Positions 33,458 to 46,015 are shown, counted from the stretch's first letter. The stretch: DNA of 64,000 nt from Siphonodentalium dalli (GCA_032622095.1 CP136063.1:178849956-178913955); one strand, 5' to 3'. The notes: a model not told the origin generated them from the letters alone. Numbers and translations: made by a program.

Positions 33458-36400
33458 AGGATAGGATAATTTATTTACAATATACACATGAATAATACAA
33501 TGACAGTAACATATAATAATATAAATGCTGTATATATTGTTGGGGGTTAGCCTAGCCCTATCGGGCTGTCTTCCTGCTACCCCCTAAAACAAGTATCACT
33601 ATAATTATTTGCATATATATAGATGGCTTGTATTTTTATTTTTTTTTATCCACGCATACGTACAGACTACATGTATTCTCGTGTATGAAACTAACTAGAA
33701 ACTAGTTTTGGGGCATATCACAGACCAGTATTGGTGTGGTTGTGAGACAATCCAGACGAATTGTAAGATACCGCCGTCTTTAGTTAAATAAGTAAGATAG
33801 GAATTATCTATATATATCGCTGGAAAGTCTTTTTTTGTTTTGTTTGTTGAGTGAGGTGTTGGGATAATCAAATTAACAGTATTACATATATGTAATGTTT
33901 ATATGTATGTTAGTGTCGAGAACAATTATGATTTTGCATCGAGTTTTACAATGAATATTCATATTATTTATAGAGCACAGTCGGGGCATCCTTTGTTTTT
34001 ACAGCATACATTTTCTTGGAAATTTCTAAGCATTGCTATCTGTAAGCGCTTCTTCAACGTGTGCCTGCTTTGGTAAGATGTATAGTCTTTTTCCATGTTG
34101 TTCCATGTTGTGGGGTAGGCGTGGTGTGGCAATTTACCTGACCAGTCAGTTCTAGGTAGTTCTAACAATACGGGATTCGGGTGTCTTGGTGTTGATTTTG
34201 CTCGTTTATTGTACATCATTCCAAAAGACGCAGGCAGGCGGTTATAACACCAGTCATGCATGAAAATGGAGGAATTGAGGGTGTGTAAGTCATATATTTT
34301 CAAGATATTCTCTCTTTTAAAGAGTGGATCTGTGTGACTCCTATACTTCTTATTGCATATTATACGCATTGCTCTTTTTTGTAATAGGAATATTTTCTTG
34401 ACTTCCGGAACATGACCCCATATTTGGATTCCATAAACTAAGTGGCTTTGAATCAGTGCATAGTACAATGTTTTCAATGCTTTACTTGGGAAAAAATGTT
34501 TCACCTTATTGATGCAGTAGATTGCATGTGATAATTTTGAGCAGATTATGGATATGTGCTTTTTGAATGTCAAGTTCTCATCAATGTGAATACCTAGGAA
34601 TTTTGTCGATGATTCATGTCCAAGATTCCCTATTCGGTTCAATTGAGTGTTATTTAGCTTTAATTTCAAAGTATTCCACTTTTGATCATTGTTTTGGGGG
34701 TGTAAAAGCATGTAGTTGCTTTTATTAATATTAATTGAGAGTTTATTACAGCAGCACCAGTCTGATACATTGGCTAATTCATTGTTGACGTAACTTTGTA
34801 CCAGTTCGCCATCTTTACCGCTTGTAAACAGTGTTGTGTCATCGGCATACGATAAAATGTCTATTGTTGTAGAATTTACCATATCATTCACGTATATTAA
34901 GAAAATAATCGGCCCAAGAATTGAGCCTTGGGGGACCCCACAGGAAGTGTTCATAAGGTTAGAAGTAGTCCCACCATATTCAACGTATTGCCTCCGCTCA
35001 TTCAAATAACTATGGAACCATGACATTGCTACACCCCTGATGCCATAGTGTTCCAGTTTCGATATCAGTATGTCGTGGTCGATCGTATCGAATGCTTTAG
35101 ATAAATCAATAAATACAGCTAAGGTGGAATCCCGTGTCGGTTTATCATTATTTTTAACGAGATGGTCTAGAAGGTGCAAAATCGGGTGAAAAGTTGAGTG
35201 ATTTGGTCTAAATCCATATTGGTGTTTATACAAGATTTCATGTTCATTTAGAAAATCTACTAGTCGTTTTTGCATTATTTTTTCAAGTAGTTTAGAGAAC
35301 GATGGCAGGATACTGATTGGGCGGTAGTTTGTTATTTCCTTTGAGTTATTTATTTTAGGAATGGGGACTACTTTGGAAACTTTCATTTTAGCTGGGAATA
35401 TTCCCTGTTCGAACGATAGATTAAATATATGCTTAAGTGGTGTGGCTATTGTGAAGATACTCTCTTTCATAAGTGCGGTCGATATGCCGTTGTAATCTTT
35501 GCCCATTTTCCCTTTCATAGTATAGCATGTCAATATTATTTCCTGTATCGATGTAGGTTCGATTTCGAGTGCGTTTATTTGCCTGTCTCGAAGATAATCA
35601 GTGAAATTTGCATCGTTTTCAGTGTGTATGGAGTTGCTGGTGTTGCGACCGATTTTTGAAAAGTAGTCATTGAATTTTTCGGCTATTATGTTCGGGTCAG
35701 ATAGCTCTGTATCGTTATCATTAAATGTCTGAGGGTAGTTACATGATTTTTGATTTTTATTGATTGCGTTTTTAAGAATTTTCCATGTGTTTTTTATATC
35801 ATTCTTATTTTTTTCTAGGCTATCGCAGTAATAATTATTTTTACATTTCCTTATTAGTTTATTGTATAATTGACGATAATTTAAATAGGCGATTTTATTT
35901 GTTTCTGAAGGTGCCTTCAGTTTATTAGAGTATAATTCTTGCTTAGTAATAGAGGATTTAATGAGTCCAGATGTCATCCATGGTTCGCGTTTTATATATT
36001 TTTTGGGTACATTTCGTGTTATGAGAGGAAAGGCTAGATCATGTGCGTTCATATATATGTCTAAAAATAATTCATATGCCTTATCAGGGGAGTTACAACC
36101 GAGAACTGAGTCGAATTTACATGATTTTAACAAGTTTTTGAAAATATTGACATTGTTAGTGTTGTAGTTCCTGTACGTGACTTTTTTATGAGGGGGTTTA
36201 TGGGTTTGTGTTTGTTTGATTCAGATAGGAATATGCCGAAATGATCGGAGATGTCGCAAGTAATTATCCCTGTTTGATGACCAACTTGTACTTTGTTGGT
36301 ATAGATGTGATCAATTAGGGTAGCAGAGTGCTCAGTCATTCTTGTCGGTTTCGTTATCATGGGCACGAATCCTCTCGTGAAGACATTGTTTATAAAATCG

Positions 36401-37622
36401 TTAGTTTTTTGATGCGTATCGAAATTTAAGAGGTCGATGTTGAGGTCTCCTATTATGTAAGACTTGGTATTGTTCACTTGTTCTAATATATTATCGAATT
36501 TCAACATAAATTTGTCCAAGTCGGCCTTTGGTGCTGTGTTCGGTCTATAGATACATCCTACTATATAATTATCGTTCGCTCCTCTGTTTATTTCTATAAA
36601 TAATGTTTCTATTACATGTGGTATAAATACTGTTAAATCTGGTCTGGGTTTATATTGAAGATTTTCCTTTATATAAATTCCAACGCCGCCTCTGGCATCG
36701 TCGCCGTCAGGTCGAGATTTGAATTCTAAGGGGTGATATCCCGGAAGTGAAAAATCTGAGGGACTATGCACTTTGAATATTTCTGTTAGGGCAATAACAT
36801 CAAACAAATTTTCTTCTGTTTTCAAGTCACAAAGTAGATTTTTTAGATCTCCGTAATTTGCGTTAAGGCTTCTGCAATTTAGGCCGAAGATAGAGAATTT
36901 TATATTATTTGATAGCATCTTTTTACCCTGTATAGGCGAAAAATATTGACATGTATTTTGATTCCAAAGTTGGATGCTATCGGGATTGAATTCATCTCCT
37001 TCTAATTGAGACCATTTCGCCGCGAAATCATGTGCCTGTGTATCCCGAACCTCACTCAAAGTTATTCTATTTGCAGACATTGTGGAAATTTCTAAATTGC
37101 TGTAATGTGCGCCCCGGTATCGCCATATGTTTATGTTGTCGTGCGGAAGATGACTGATATGTATGCGTGGAAATTAATACGAATATCATTTTTGCTAAAC
37201 TTGAATTCAAGTTCTTTGGTGGAATTGTATCAATAAATGCTGATGTTAATATAAATATAGCATATATGATGTCAATATATTTTGTCAAATACAATTTATA
37301 TAGATGAATAATTACTAACAAAGATGAATAGGCTGGTATACATATATTAGTCACAGGTGCATAAAATGTATAGATCTATATTCCTACAAAAAAATATACA
37401 TACAACGGTATATGTAAACGGTGTGTATACATGGTGATCAATAACCATTATTAGGTCTCCGCATTATCACCCCAACCACAACATGTACAGACGGACGGAG
37501 GCATGTTGACAGCCAGACAGCGATGAGAACAAACAGTGGAGACAGGGGTGCACACAGGCCACCTAGCTCTGACATGAGCAATATGTCAATTCCAGTCGTT
37601 TAGAAAAAGGAGTCTCACTTTA
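33458..37622 (-). mobile_element. Near-full-length CR1/Jockey-group LINE with target duplication
   Basis: The element interrupts a ~63-bp minisatellite and is flanked by ACTTAT on both sides (33452-33457, 37623-37628). On the minus strand it has a ~540-bp 5' region, an endonuclease-RT open frame and a ~500-bp 3' region. The 3' region has a hairpin (GGGGGTAGC...GCTAACCCCC-type, 33540-33590) and a short (ATCCT)-type tail, not poly-A. This tail and the domain set fit the CR1/L2/Jockey group. At 4,165 bp it seems full length. Confidence 0.85.
33968..37080 (-). pseudogene. LINE ORF2: APE endonuclease and reverse transcriptase, single frameshift
   Basis: The endonuclease frame (37080-36127) has GLNCRSLN, ALTEIF, YRPNTAP, IIGDLNIDLL and DISDHFGIF, the standard apurinic-endonuclease set that nicks target DNA. 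The RT frame (36133-33968) has NYRPISILPSFSKLLEK, YGFRPNHSTFHPILHL, FIDLSKAFDTIDHDIL, GVPQGSILGPIIFLIYVND and the catalytic LSYADDTTLF, and ends with a Cys-rich tail CCKNKGCPDC. The two are joined by a one-base difference near 36170-36180; otherwise the ~1,035-codon ORF is open. ATG 37080 is a plausible start. A single lesion in so long a frame means the insertion is young. No separate ORF1 is evident. Confidence 0.9.
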
Positions 37623-37815
37623 ACTTATTATAAGGGGTAGGGGTGGTACCACTGATTTATAATAATTCATATATACCTACTTATTGTGAGGGGTATAGGG
37701 GTGGTAACCTCTTATTTATAATAATTCATATATTCCGGTATTACTTATTATAAGGGGCAGAGTGGTAGCCTATGATTTATAATAATTTATATATACCGGT
37801 ATTGCTCACATACAG
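37623..37815 (+). repeat. ~63-bp minisatellite, right part
   Basis: Continues the array of 33285-33451 after the LINE. Three units with CTTATTATAAGGGG, GGGGTGGTA, GATTTATAATAATTCATATA and CCGGTATT. Confidence 0.75.
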
Positions 37816-38940
37816 GGAAATCATGCATGATTTAACGCAATATGTTATTATGGAATGAATTTGTTAAATTATACCAAGAATCAATCATATATAATAGTCC
37901 TGACTATAATTTGTATATAATAATTTCAACTACTAGAATAAAGTCTATCAGATTTATTTGAGGTATTGACTTAGTATGATCTGGTTTGTATCAGAGTTAT
38001 AGAGTCATCACAGACTTTATAGTACAGTATAAGCTGGAATATACACTGGTGTTTTATTCGTTAGTTCATTAAGCTTTAAACATCTTATTTTTTTTAATTC
38101 ATTTGATTGTGTTATTATTTCAATTAGAAAAATTCCCAATTTACCCCACTACGGTATCTATTTTTCCCAATTGCATGGACCCCGGACCCTTTTCCAAAAC
38201 TACCCAAGATTATCCCTGTCAAGATCCTCTGGAGTTGGCATACTATGGTTCTGGTATAGGCGAAGTTGTAAATTGGGGAAGGTAGTGGTGAAAGCTTCCC
38301 TAAGACAAAAGAGTCAAGACAGCTATATGTGAGATTTGTACAAAGAGCGGCCTGACTCCTGTTATTGCCAGGCCATATGATAAATAAAAACTTAAATAAA
38401 AGAATATAAGATGAAATGCTTTGCGAGTTCATTACAATATTATATCCAGATAGACTATATACATAGTATACCTGTATCTACAATACATTAAGCTGTTATT
38501 ACCTTGTGCGTTATGGGAATTGGGGAAAAGTGTTAACCCCCCTCCCTATACCCAAATTGTTTACCCTCCGTTACCGGAAACGAAGGTACTATTTTGGTTG
38601 GCCTTTGTGTATATATACTATGTCTAATTATTCACCCAAATTGGCCATTGGAATATAGGGGGCCAACTGCATGCAGATATTCTAAAATATGTATATTTGA
38701 TTCCAGATTGATATTGTATGGAGCAAAATAGTACTATCATATTGGCTGGAAAGGAGAACCAAGAGTTTTATTTAGATAATAGTTACTACCACTAAAAATC
38801 ATAAAAATTGTACCATTCAAGTGAGCCAGATCTTTCAAACTGTTAGTGGCGAAATCAAAACTTCCTGATCATCTAAAAACAGGCATAATATACACGATAA
38901 ATAAATATATCCTCTACACAATTCCAACTGTACCTATTTA
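37816..38940. other. Gene-free stretch
   Basis: AT-rich. Around 38285-38405 a segment with GATTTGTACAAAGAGCGGCC and AATAAAAACTTAAATAAAAG resembles the 3' end of a retroposon, but I could not define its borders. The last two bases, TA at 38939-38940, form the target site of the next element. Confidence 0.35.
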
Positions 38941-39638
38941 GCCGATCACTGAAAGATTTGTATACATTATTCAATATTAAGGAAGATTCCATATCTGTTT
39001 GATAATTTTGTTTATTGCACTGGTTGGTCTGACATTTTATTCTCACCCGTGTGTGGAATGTTTTGGCTGTACCCCATTACTGAGAGAGTTTTTTATTTCG
39101 AAAATACCAGGCTGGTTCTCAATTTCCAAAGTTCCAAAGGTTTCTCATTCCGAACGTACTTTGAATAGTTTGTGTATTTTTACTGTTACCACCCAACGTA
39201 ATCATCAATGATGCTCCATACAGGTATTTGAAACCACAAGATTACTATCTATATATGTTACATACCCACAAATCATGATATAAACCACATCGACCCTTCA
39301 CCGGAAGCTAGTAAAGGTGTCGACTTTTCAAAAAGACAATTTGGCCAGTTTTAGAGATCAACTGGGATAAAGAACGCTTCTGATTTTGTTGTCAAATCGT
39401 TCAGCGAATGAATATAGGTGCCGATGCGGCACGTGCGTGGCCTGGTGTTCCCATGATACGATTATCGGCGCCCTACGACCAGATTGGAACAAAACTAGGT
39501 TACCCCCCACCCTACCGGGATAACAAATATGATATTTCACTTTTTATAGGCTTTTCTATTTGTGTATTTTGTCTATGATTGCAGGATTAACATCTTCCTT
39601 AATGATGAATAATGTATACAAATCTTTCAGTGATCGGC
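38941..39638. mobile_element. TA-flanked MITE with ~46-bp terminal inverted repeats
   Basis: The left end GCCGATCACTGAAAGATTTG at 38941-38987 matches the inverse of 39592-39638 with two or three differences. TA dinucleotides flank it at 38939-38940 and 39639-39640. TA duplication points to the Tc1/mariner superfamily. It has no transposase. It lies upstream of the right PHYHIP-like exon, within about 150 bp of its splice acceptor. Confidence 0.8.
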
Positions 39639-39787
39639 TAATATATGCTTCTATACTTATTTTGACCCTGAATTGCGGTTCTTTATATATGAGTTAAGTT
39701 CGGAACATACTTTTGTTGTTAGGCCTTTTGTTTCTTTCTAATATTGATATCCTTGTGTTCATCTTACAGTATCTGAAAGACTGATCG

Positions 39788-40492
39788 ATGGCTTCCTCTT
39801 CGCAAACGAGTTTCGACGATGGGAAGGAACACACCAGGCGAGTGCTGGCTTTAGCCAGAAGGTACATACTGTCTAGGGGGCGACGTTATACTAAAATAAC
39901 TGACCTCTATAGGAATAAGCCTAAGGAATACTTCACTGATATCGAACAGAATCACGGAAATATCATGAAGCCATATATCAAAGATATTGGTGGAGATCCG
40001 AAATGCCCGATAAATGGGAAACTTAATGGGCTTTTCTTCTGTGTAACCCTCGACTGGTTCGGCAACATACCAGAAAAATCGCCATTTGGCAACACGAGAA
40101 TTAAGGTCCCCATAAAGAGACTGTTCACTGGGGACATGACCATGACCATATACTTTGCAGACTTTTACTGTATGGAGCGCTGTAATCCCAACCATTACAT
40201 AACTTTGGTAGTGACACCAAGAAATTCCAAAGCCGACGGGTTTTGTGGGAAATGTCTTATTCCTCTTGACAAAGACGACAATACGTTTATACGCTACACA
40301 GGTGATTTTATTGAATTTATTGCTATAGAACACTTGTGGATAGAAGTGTTCTATACAGAAGAAATTAATCTTGGCAACAAAGATATAAAAACAACCGACG
40401 GCATTGAGAAAATTGCGGGTTCCACAGGACAGAGTCATAAGCGTGGTGTTCCTAAAACGAGAGGATGTAGTGTATGTAACGTGTTAAGATGA
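39788..40492 (+). CDS. PHYHIP-like: PHYHIP-like protein, C-terminal domain exon (right copy)
   Basis: Paralogue of the left copy (2422-3203) with the same block order: DLYRNKPKEYFTDI, KDIGGDPKCPINGKLNGLFF, IYFADFYCMERCNPNHY, TLVVTPRNSKADGF and FYTEEINLGNKDI, ending in a Cys-rich tail. A CATCTTACAG acceptor (39761-39770) precedes the exon. The codons directly after it read YLKD-stop-S before ATG 39788, whereas the left copy has AGA (Arg) at that position. So the right copy must start at ATG 39788, or is damaged at its 5' end. The protein would have 234 residues, with no fibronectin-III domain. The homologous 3' flank continues to about 40561. The gene is open throughout, so expression is plausible. 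Confidence 0.72.
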   Translation: MASSSQTSFDDGKEHTRRVLALARRYILSRGRRYTKITDLYRNKPKEYFTDIEQNHGNIMKPYIKDIGGDPKCPINGKLNGLFFCVTLDWFGNIPEKSPFGNTRIKVPIKRLFTGDMTMTIYFADFYCMERCNPNHYITLVVTPRNSKADGFCGKCLIPLDKDDNTFIRYTGDFIEFIAIEHLWIEVFYTEEINLGNKDIKTTDGIEKIAGSTGQSHKRGVPKTRGCSVCNVLR

Positions 40493-40561
40493 TGGACTGG
40501 ATTTGCTTGATGGCATGCGATGGGGCCTATTCAATCCGGGTAGGAGTCGCCGCCAGTTCAT

Positions 40562-41278
40562 TTGGTCACAATTTTGGTGTCACGCTAGCCCAGGCACCAC
40601 TCATATTTTAACTAATACATGTATGCAATGAGTACTCTGCTTTTTGCGAAATAACTAACATTCAGTAGATGGATGATGAATGTATAAATTATTATTATAA
40701 GACTTATTATAGAGTGAATGTGAGTGAACTAATAAGATTATACCATTCTTTGAACAGTTATGAACAATATATCTAATTAAAACTTATTTCCATAGCCCAT
40801 GTGCCCCATCGCTGCAAGTAAACATTTATGTTATATTTGCCAGGATGACAACAGTTGTACGTAGAACTAGAATATGATAATTCCACTATATATTGTAGGA
40901 TACTAACAATTCACCATGCGATGGATAACTTTCCCACCCGATTCATCCCATTGTATGTTAGTTTATATATTACTAGCAGATTAGCCCGACACTGGCGGGA
41001 TTGGTCCCATGGCTTTGGTCGATCCATTAATTTTAGTTTTTCAAGGTAACCCCGTACGTCGCTGCCACCGCTGATGCCCGAAATATCGCCCAATGTCAAT
41101 TGCGGATACTAGTAAAATAAAACATTAGTGGTGATACCTGCCAAATTGTAGAATCCATAAGTTCGAATCATGGAGTAATCAAGGATTACCTAGACAGATA
41201 CCCGCCAATATGAGTGGGTCATAAATAATGATGTAGTGTTTCAGATGTGGAATTTAAAGCAATCTGTCAACACAAAAA
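40562..41278. other. ~0.7-kb segment present only in the right arm
   Basis: In the left arm CAGTTCA is followed directly by CGTGGGCTATG; here about 715 bp intervene. No terminal repeats or target duplication were found, so it may be an insertion here or a deletion in the other arm. No gene seen. Confidence 0.45.
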
Positions 41279-41842
41279 TGTGGGCTATGTTTATTTAGTA
41301 TACATGACAGTGAACGACTAAATTGGATTACAGCTCAAATAGGTATGACCAAGTGGACAATTTAACATATGTGGAATCTGCAATTACCCTAACAATTCAT
41401 TACAAGCAATTACCCAGACTGGCAATTATTACCTTAAAAATTCATTGCAAGCTATTATCAAAGTCTATAGTAATTGTAGGCTTATTATGGTCTTAGTACT
41501 TATTTCAGATCCCAGGGTGCTAGAGATCTTCCACAAATTTAGTCCGCTGGTGATTCACATTTTTTTCAAACCGATTAGTTCATGTCCAAAATGATCATAT
41601 GAGCATGTTTATTAACAAATAATAAACACACACATCAACTAAATATGCCTCGCGTGGAGCTCATCTTTTCTTACATAATTGCAATTATTAATCAATCAAA
41701 CCAGTACATATTTTAACAACAATAAATTGCCTACATAATGAAGTAAAGCATAAATAAATAAGCCACGTGTAACATCACAATCTGGCACCTTTAACTCACT
41801 ACTCTCCTTCTCTCTCTCTCTCTCTCTCTCGCGCGCCCTCTT

Positions 41843-41874
<32 letters not shown>

Positions 41875-42450
41875 TCTCTCTCTGCGAATCATGCATTCTT
41901 ACTCATAGTACAAGACATCAAACCGATTTATAATGTCTATCTACTGCCGAGCCCTAAAACTAAAAGACAGAACACAAATACGAATTTGAAATATTTTACA
42001 GGGCCCTAAAGACAAAGTGGGAGGACGACATTCATAAAAAGCCACGTGCTTACTGTTCTCCCCTCTCACCAGATACAAATTATATTCATAAATCCCCCAG
42101 CACTGTCATTCTGTTATTTTGTCAACTCATGTATAAACTGTTTCTTGTAATTATAAATCTGATGGGAAATAAACAATGTTTAAACCAAGTAAAGCAACTC
42201 TAGAGCCATATGGTATATTGTCATTAACCGAAAATAGCTGTGATCATCCAACATATCGCACAAATACGCACATAATAGGTAAATAATAGGTACATAATGT
42301 GATTATTTTATTCTGAAATAATCAGATAATGGAGAAATAGCGGTTATTTCGTTTTATAGAGCGGGCCACAGTGAAAACGCATGTTAAAGGGCGCACACCT
42401 GAAATGTCGTGAGTTGGCTTCTTTGTGTCGTTGTCCGCACATGCTCTGCA
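41279..42450 (+). repeat. Right arm of the inverted duplication, distal part, with R1 copy 3
   Basis: Matches 930-1830 in inverse orientation in separate blocks: GGGCTATGTTTATTTAG, GCAATTACCCAGACTGGCAAT, GCAAGCTATTATCAAAGTC, TAACAACAATAAATTGC and CTCTAGAGCCATATGGTAT. The last block, 42230-42450, is the R1 dispersed repeat. About 450 bp around 41760-42190, including a CT microsatellite, has no match in the left arm. Confidence 0.7.
41807..41884. repeat. (CT)n microsatellite
   Basis: Nearly continuous CT/TC dinucleotides with one GCGCGCCC interruption and two single-base changes. Confidence 0.95.
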
Positions 42451-43301
42451 ATTGGGCCTTCAATGGTTGATAGATATGTATTGATATATATGAACTATAT
42501 ATTATCTTGGGAGTACATTTTATGGTGGAGAATTCTATCTGTTTTGGACATTCGCACCAAAGCATGGATACGAAACGTGTTTTAAGTATTTTTTTCCAAA
42601 TATTTAGCAGATAAATTCTCATTGCGAGCACTTTATCAATACTGAATAGAAGCTGATGTGAAATTTACTACAGTGGGGGCTACACAATACACACCGTTTA
42701 TAACACCATACTTGCATAAATGTCAGCAATAGCTCGAAGGCGAATGTGACTCGACACACAGTAGTATTTCAACCAGGCTCTGCTCATGATTCAAATTTCA
42801 TGCACACCCCTGCTACGAAAAGGTAAATATAACATGTCCTGCTATTGACATCAGGACATCAAATATTTATTATCATACAGCACTTGACTCTACCGATGTA
42901 TTGTAAACAAATCTTTCATAACAATTCGTCTGTAAAATTCAGTTCAACATGGACCAACTTGTAATGTAGCTTGCTTGATCAAGCACATATTGTATGCACA
43001 TATGTCAGCAGCCTGAATATAGGTTCCACAATTAAACATCACTATGCATAAGGAGATGAAAATCACACAAGGACATAATATAATTGTTGGATCATATGAA
43101 ATAAACCTTCAACTGTAACTGTATCAATTATCATTGCTAAAAAATCAACATAAGATAAGTTTAATTGGCAAAAACATCCTTATAAGGACAGTATGCATAC
43201 ATAATAACATATAATTGTACATTGTGTATTGAACAGTATAATAAATGATATTAATATAAGGTCAAGCTGAATGTGCAATGGATCATCTATTCTGTATTTG
43301 T
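42451..43301. other. Gene-free stretch
   Basis: AT-rich with no open frame or repeat that I could match. A block at 43010-43035 (CTGAATATAGGTTCCACAATTAAACATCAC) loosely recalls 43682-43712 in the next LINE fragment. Confidence 0.35.
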
Positions 43302-43735
43302 TCATTGATTTATGATACGATGCTCATCACGTGCGGAGAATAATCTTCGGATCATATGACAAATTGAAGTGCATGTATTTGACACATTGTTGGATAATAT
43401 TTTGACAAGCTGTTCAATTTGGGTCATGCTTTCAAAGTATGAGAACTGTGTCTTCATAAGGTTTGTGAGCTCGATACGTTGTGCGCGGTAAGCGCTGCAC
43501 TCTAAAAGAAAATGTTTTTCGTCTTCAATAGCATTATCGGAACAAAATATACAAAACCTTTGTTCCACTGCCATCGGCGGTTGTGTGTGGCGTCCCTTTT
43601 CAATAGCCAATAGCAACTGTATGTGCCAGCACTTGATGAGGTAATAGTTGCTACAGTTGTGTGTGGAGGTTCTTTCGAAGTCTGAATATAGATCCAATAG
43701 TGAAACATCACGAAGCAAAATGGGCCCCTAATGAA
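43302..43735 (-). mobile_element. LINE reverse-transcriptase C-terminal fragment
   Basis: A 138-residue minus-strand frame containing a zinc-binding motif FCIFCSDNAIEDEKHFLLEC (Cys-X2-Cys ... His-X4-Cys) followed by SAYRAQR. This is characteristic of the region after the thumb in several LINE polymerases. Nothing of the RT core is present. It is a 5'-truncated remnant. Confidence 0.65.
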
Positions 43736-43764
43736 ATTAGGACTTCACAAATTACAATATAAGC

Positions 43765-44575
43765 GCTCTATAATCGACATATAATGTGAAATAGATATAT
43801 AATGTGATTATTTGATTCTGAAATAAGCCGATAATGGACTGCTGTCCGTTATTTCGTTTTATGGCGCTGACAACAGTGAAAACACCTGCTAAGATCGTAT
43901 ACCTAACAAGTAGTGAGTTGGCTTATTTGTCTCATTATCCGCACATAATCTGCTTAGAATGGATTAGTTATGAGCCGATAATATGACTAAAATGTTCTCA
44001 TTTTATATTCGACTCAAAATGAGGCGATTCTAAGCAGATTATCTACCTGAACTAAGATATTATAAACAGATAATGTGCTGTTTTTCGGGAGAACATGCTG
44101 AATTATCAACTATGTGCTATTACACCACTGATTGACAAACGTGAGAGTACTGAAAATACCGGGCGTTAGCATTCCTATTCTAGTAAATTAGAATTGCTCT
44201 TTGTTATGACAAGCTAGCTTGATCAATAAAGAACTATTCATGTAATTATATTCATAATATACTGATGTCCCCCGAAATTCTGGGATTTGTGATGACAACT
44301 ACATGCAAATTTATGAGCTTGTTGGTCACTGGTACTGATTAGATTGTATATCCATGCCATGTTATCAATCGTATTTTGTTATATATCATTGTCAACTATT
44401 TAACAGAACTTACTGTGATACAGCTAACATGAGAAACTTATCTTTCTGTTGAAGTTAATATATTAGTATATTCAATCCTATTAATGGTTCTAGTCCAGAA
44501 TATGTACGATCTGCAATTATATATAATATAGTCCAGTTGCATGCCCCATCAACTAAATAATAAATTGACTTATAA
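43765..44575 (+). repeat. Dispersed repeat family R1, copy 4
   Basis: Direct-orientation match to 15449-16345, including the palindromic core CACATAATCTGCTTAGAAT...GACTCAAAATGAGGCGATTCT at about 43950-44045 and the tail CCCCATCAACTAAATAATAA. Confidence 0.75.
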
Positions 44576-45459
44576 TCCTTGGTTGTGGGTATATATACTC
44601 AGAACTATGCATCATCCGGAAATTAGAAAGATATGAAGATATTATTTTCAGTTGCTAAGAAACAGATGACAGAGGGCAAACAAATTACTATTATTATTGT
44701 TCATGCCCCCACCAGTCTGGTTCTCCACAAATCTGTTCTCGTCAATATAAACACAATGCGGGCTTAATTTGAATATCGAATTTTAAGCCGATATAGAGTG
44801 TATTTGGGGAAAAACGTAATACGGAACGTTCAAACTAAGCCCAAATAGTGCATATTTCAATATGAAATAAGCTCGTATTGGCACTATTTAATCTACTTTT
44901 TGTGTGCTTAATTAAAAAAAAAACAAGTAGAAAATTAACCTATGTGAATATTTACGCTCCATATGAACCTATTTTCATCTCATTAGAAGGTTGTTTCGCT
45001 CTCAGACGACTATTTATTAACAACTACCAACTGATTTCTTCGAACTTTTCTAATTCGTAATTTCTAACTCCATCTTATGATATAATTGTAAGGGAAATTA
45101 ACTGACCTCTCATTTCTAAGCAATAATCATTGTTTTCACTTATTGAAGCACTATAGTTTATTATCATTTCGTTATTGAAATTTCAAATGTTATGCATGCA
45201 TATCGATCATTAAATTAATTTCAATCGTTTTTGGATGTAGGCTTATCTTTTTATCATTACTTTAAAGGAAATTGCTATATTATTATGTGTGTTATTATTC
45301 ATAATCTTTGCCAATGTATTCCAAAGCCGAGACTTGTGAATGTGTTGTTCGATGTTGAGCAGCTATGTTATCAATTTGGCGTGCGAAATAGCCATATCTC
45401 ACATAGCTATTAATTCAAAACAAATTAACAATTTGCAACTTAATACATCACAGATATAT
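44576..45459. other. Gene-free stretch
   Basis: Two 60-codon open frames of low information (44878-45060, 45231-45413). The second could be a worn part of the LINE that follows, but no motif supports this. Confidence 0.35.
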
Positions 45460-46015
45460 TCATTGAAATTTATTTGATGTCCGTTTCACAAGAATCGTTT
45501 CCATATCAGACCGTGCGTTCAGTTATGCCGGACCAACACTGGAACGCTCCTCCGATAGATCTGAGGGGAGAAGTGTTTGTCGATGACTTCAAGCGGCAAA
45601 TAAAAATATATTTATTCGTTGATCATTTTGGAGCAGAAGTGGCAAAGAAAGACCTGAAATAATTACTCGGTTGTCGCGCTTGTTACACCATCCAACTTGT
45701 TTCAATCTTCAGTCTGCAATATTGGATTTCTTTTTTTTTATATTATTAATTATAATTATGTTTATATTTGTGTTTTAATCTGAGCAAGTTTAGACCCTAT
45801 AGTATACGTTGTTGATATCATGCAGATAGTAATGTTTTATCACCTGATCTTACTCATTTTAACTGGCATTTTTAAAATTTACATTGTGTTGCTTGTATAT
45901 ATATATTTTGTTTACCATACTTCATGTTGTATTATAATTGTAAGCGTTTTAGAGCATGTCCGTGTATTTACGCTATATAAAATAAATTATTATTAAAAAT
46001 TATTATTAACTTTGA
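45460..46015 (+). mobile_element. 5'-truncated LINE end (RT C-terminus and 3' tail)
   Basis: The open frame ending at 45662 contains HWNAPPIDLRGE-VFVDDFKRQIKIYLF, matching the WN-LP-IR...FKR-LK-YLF signature at the C-terminal end of CR1/L2/Jockey-group RTs. It is followed by ~350 bp of 3' region ending TATAAAATAAATTATTATT and a short TTATTA-rich tail near 46008. The element is truncated 5' of about 45460. Confidence 0.55.
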
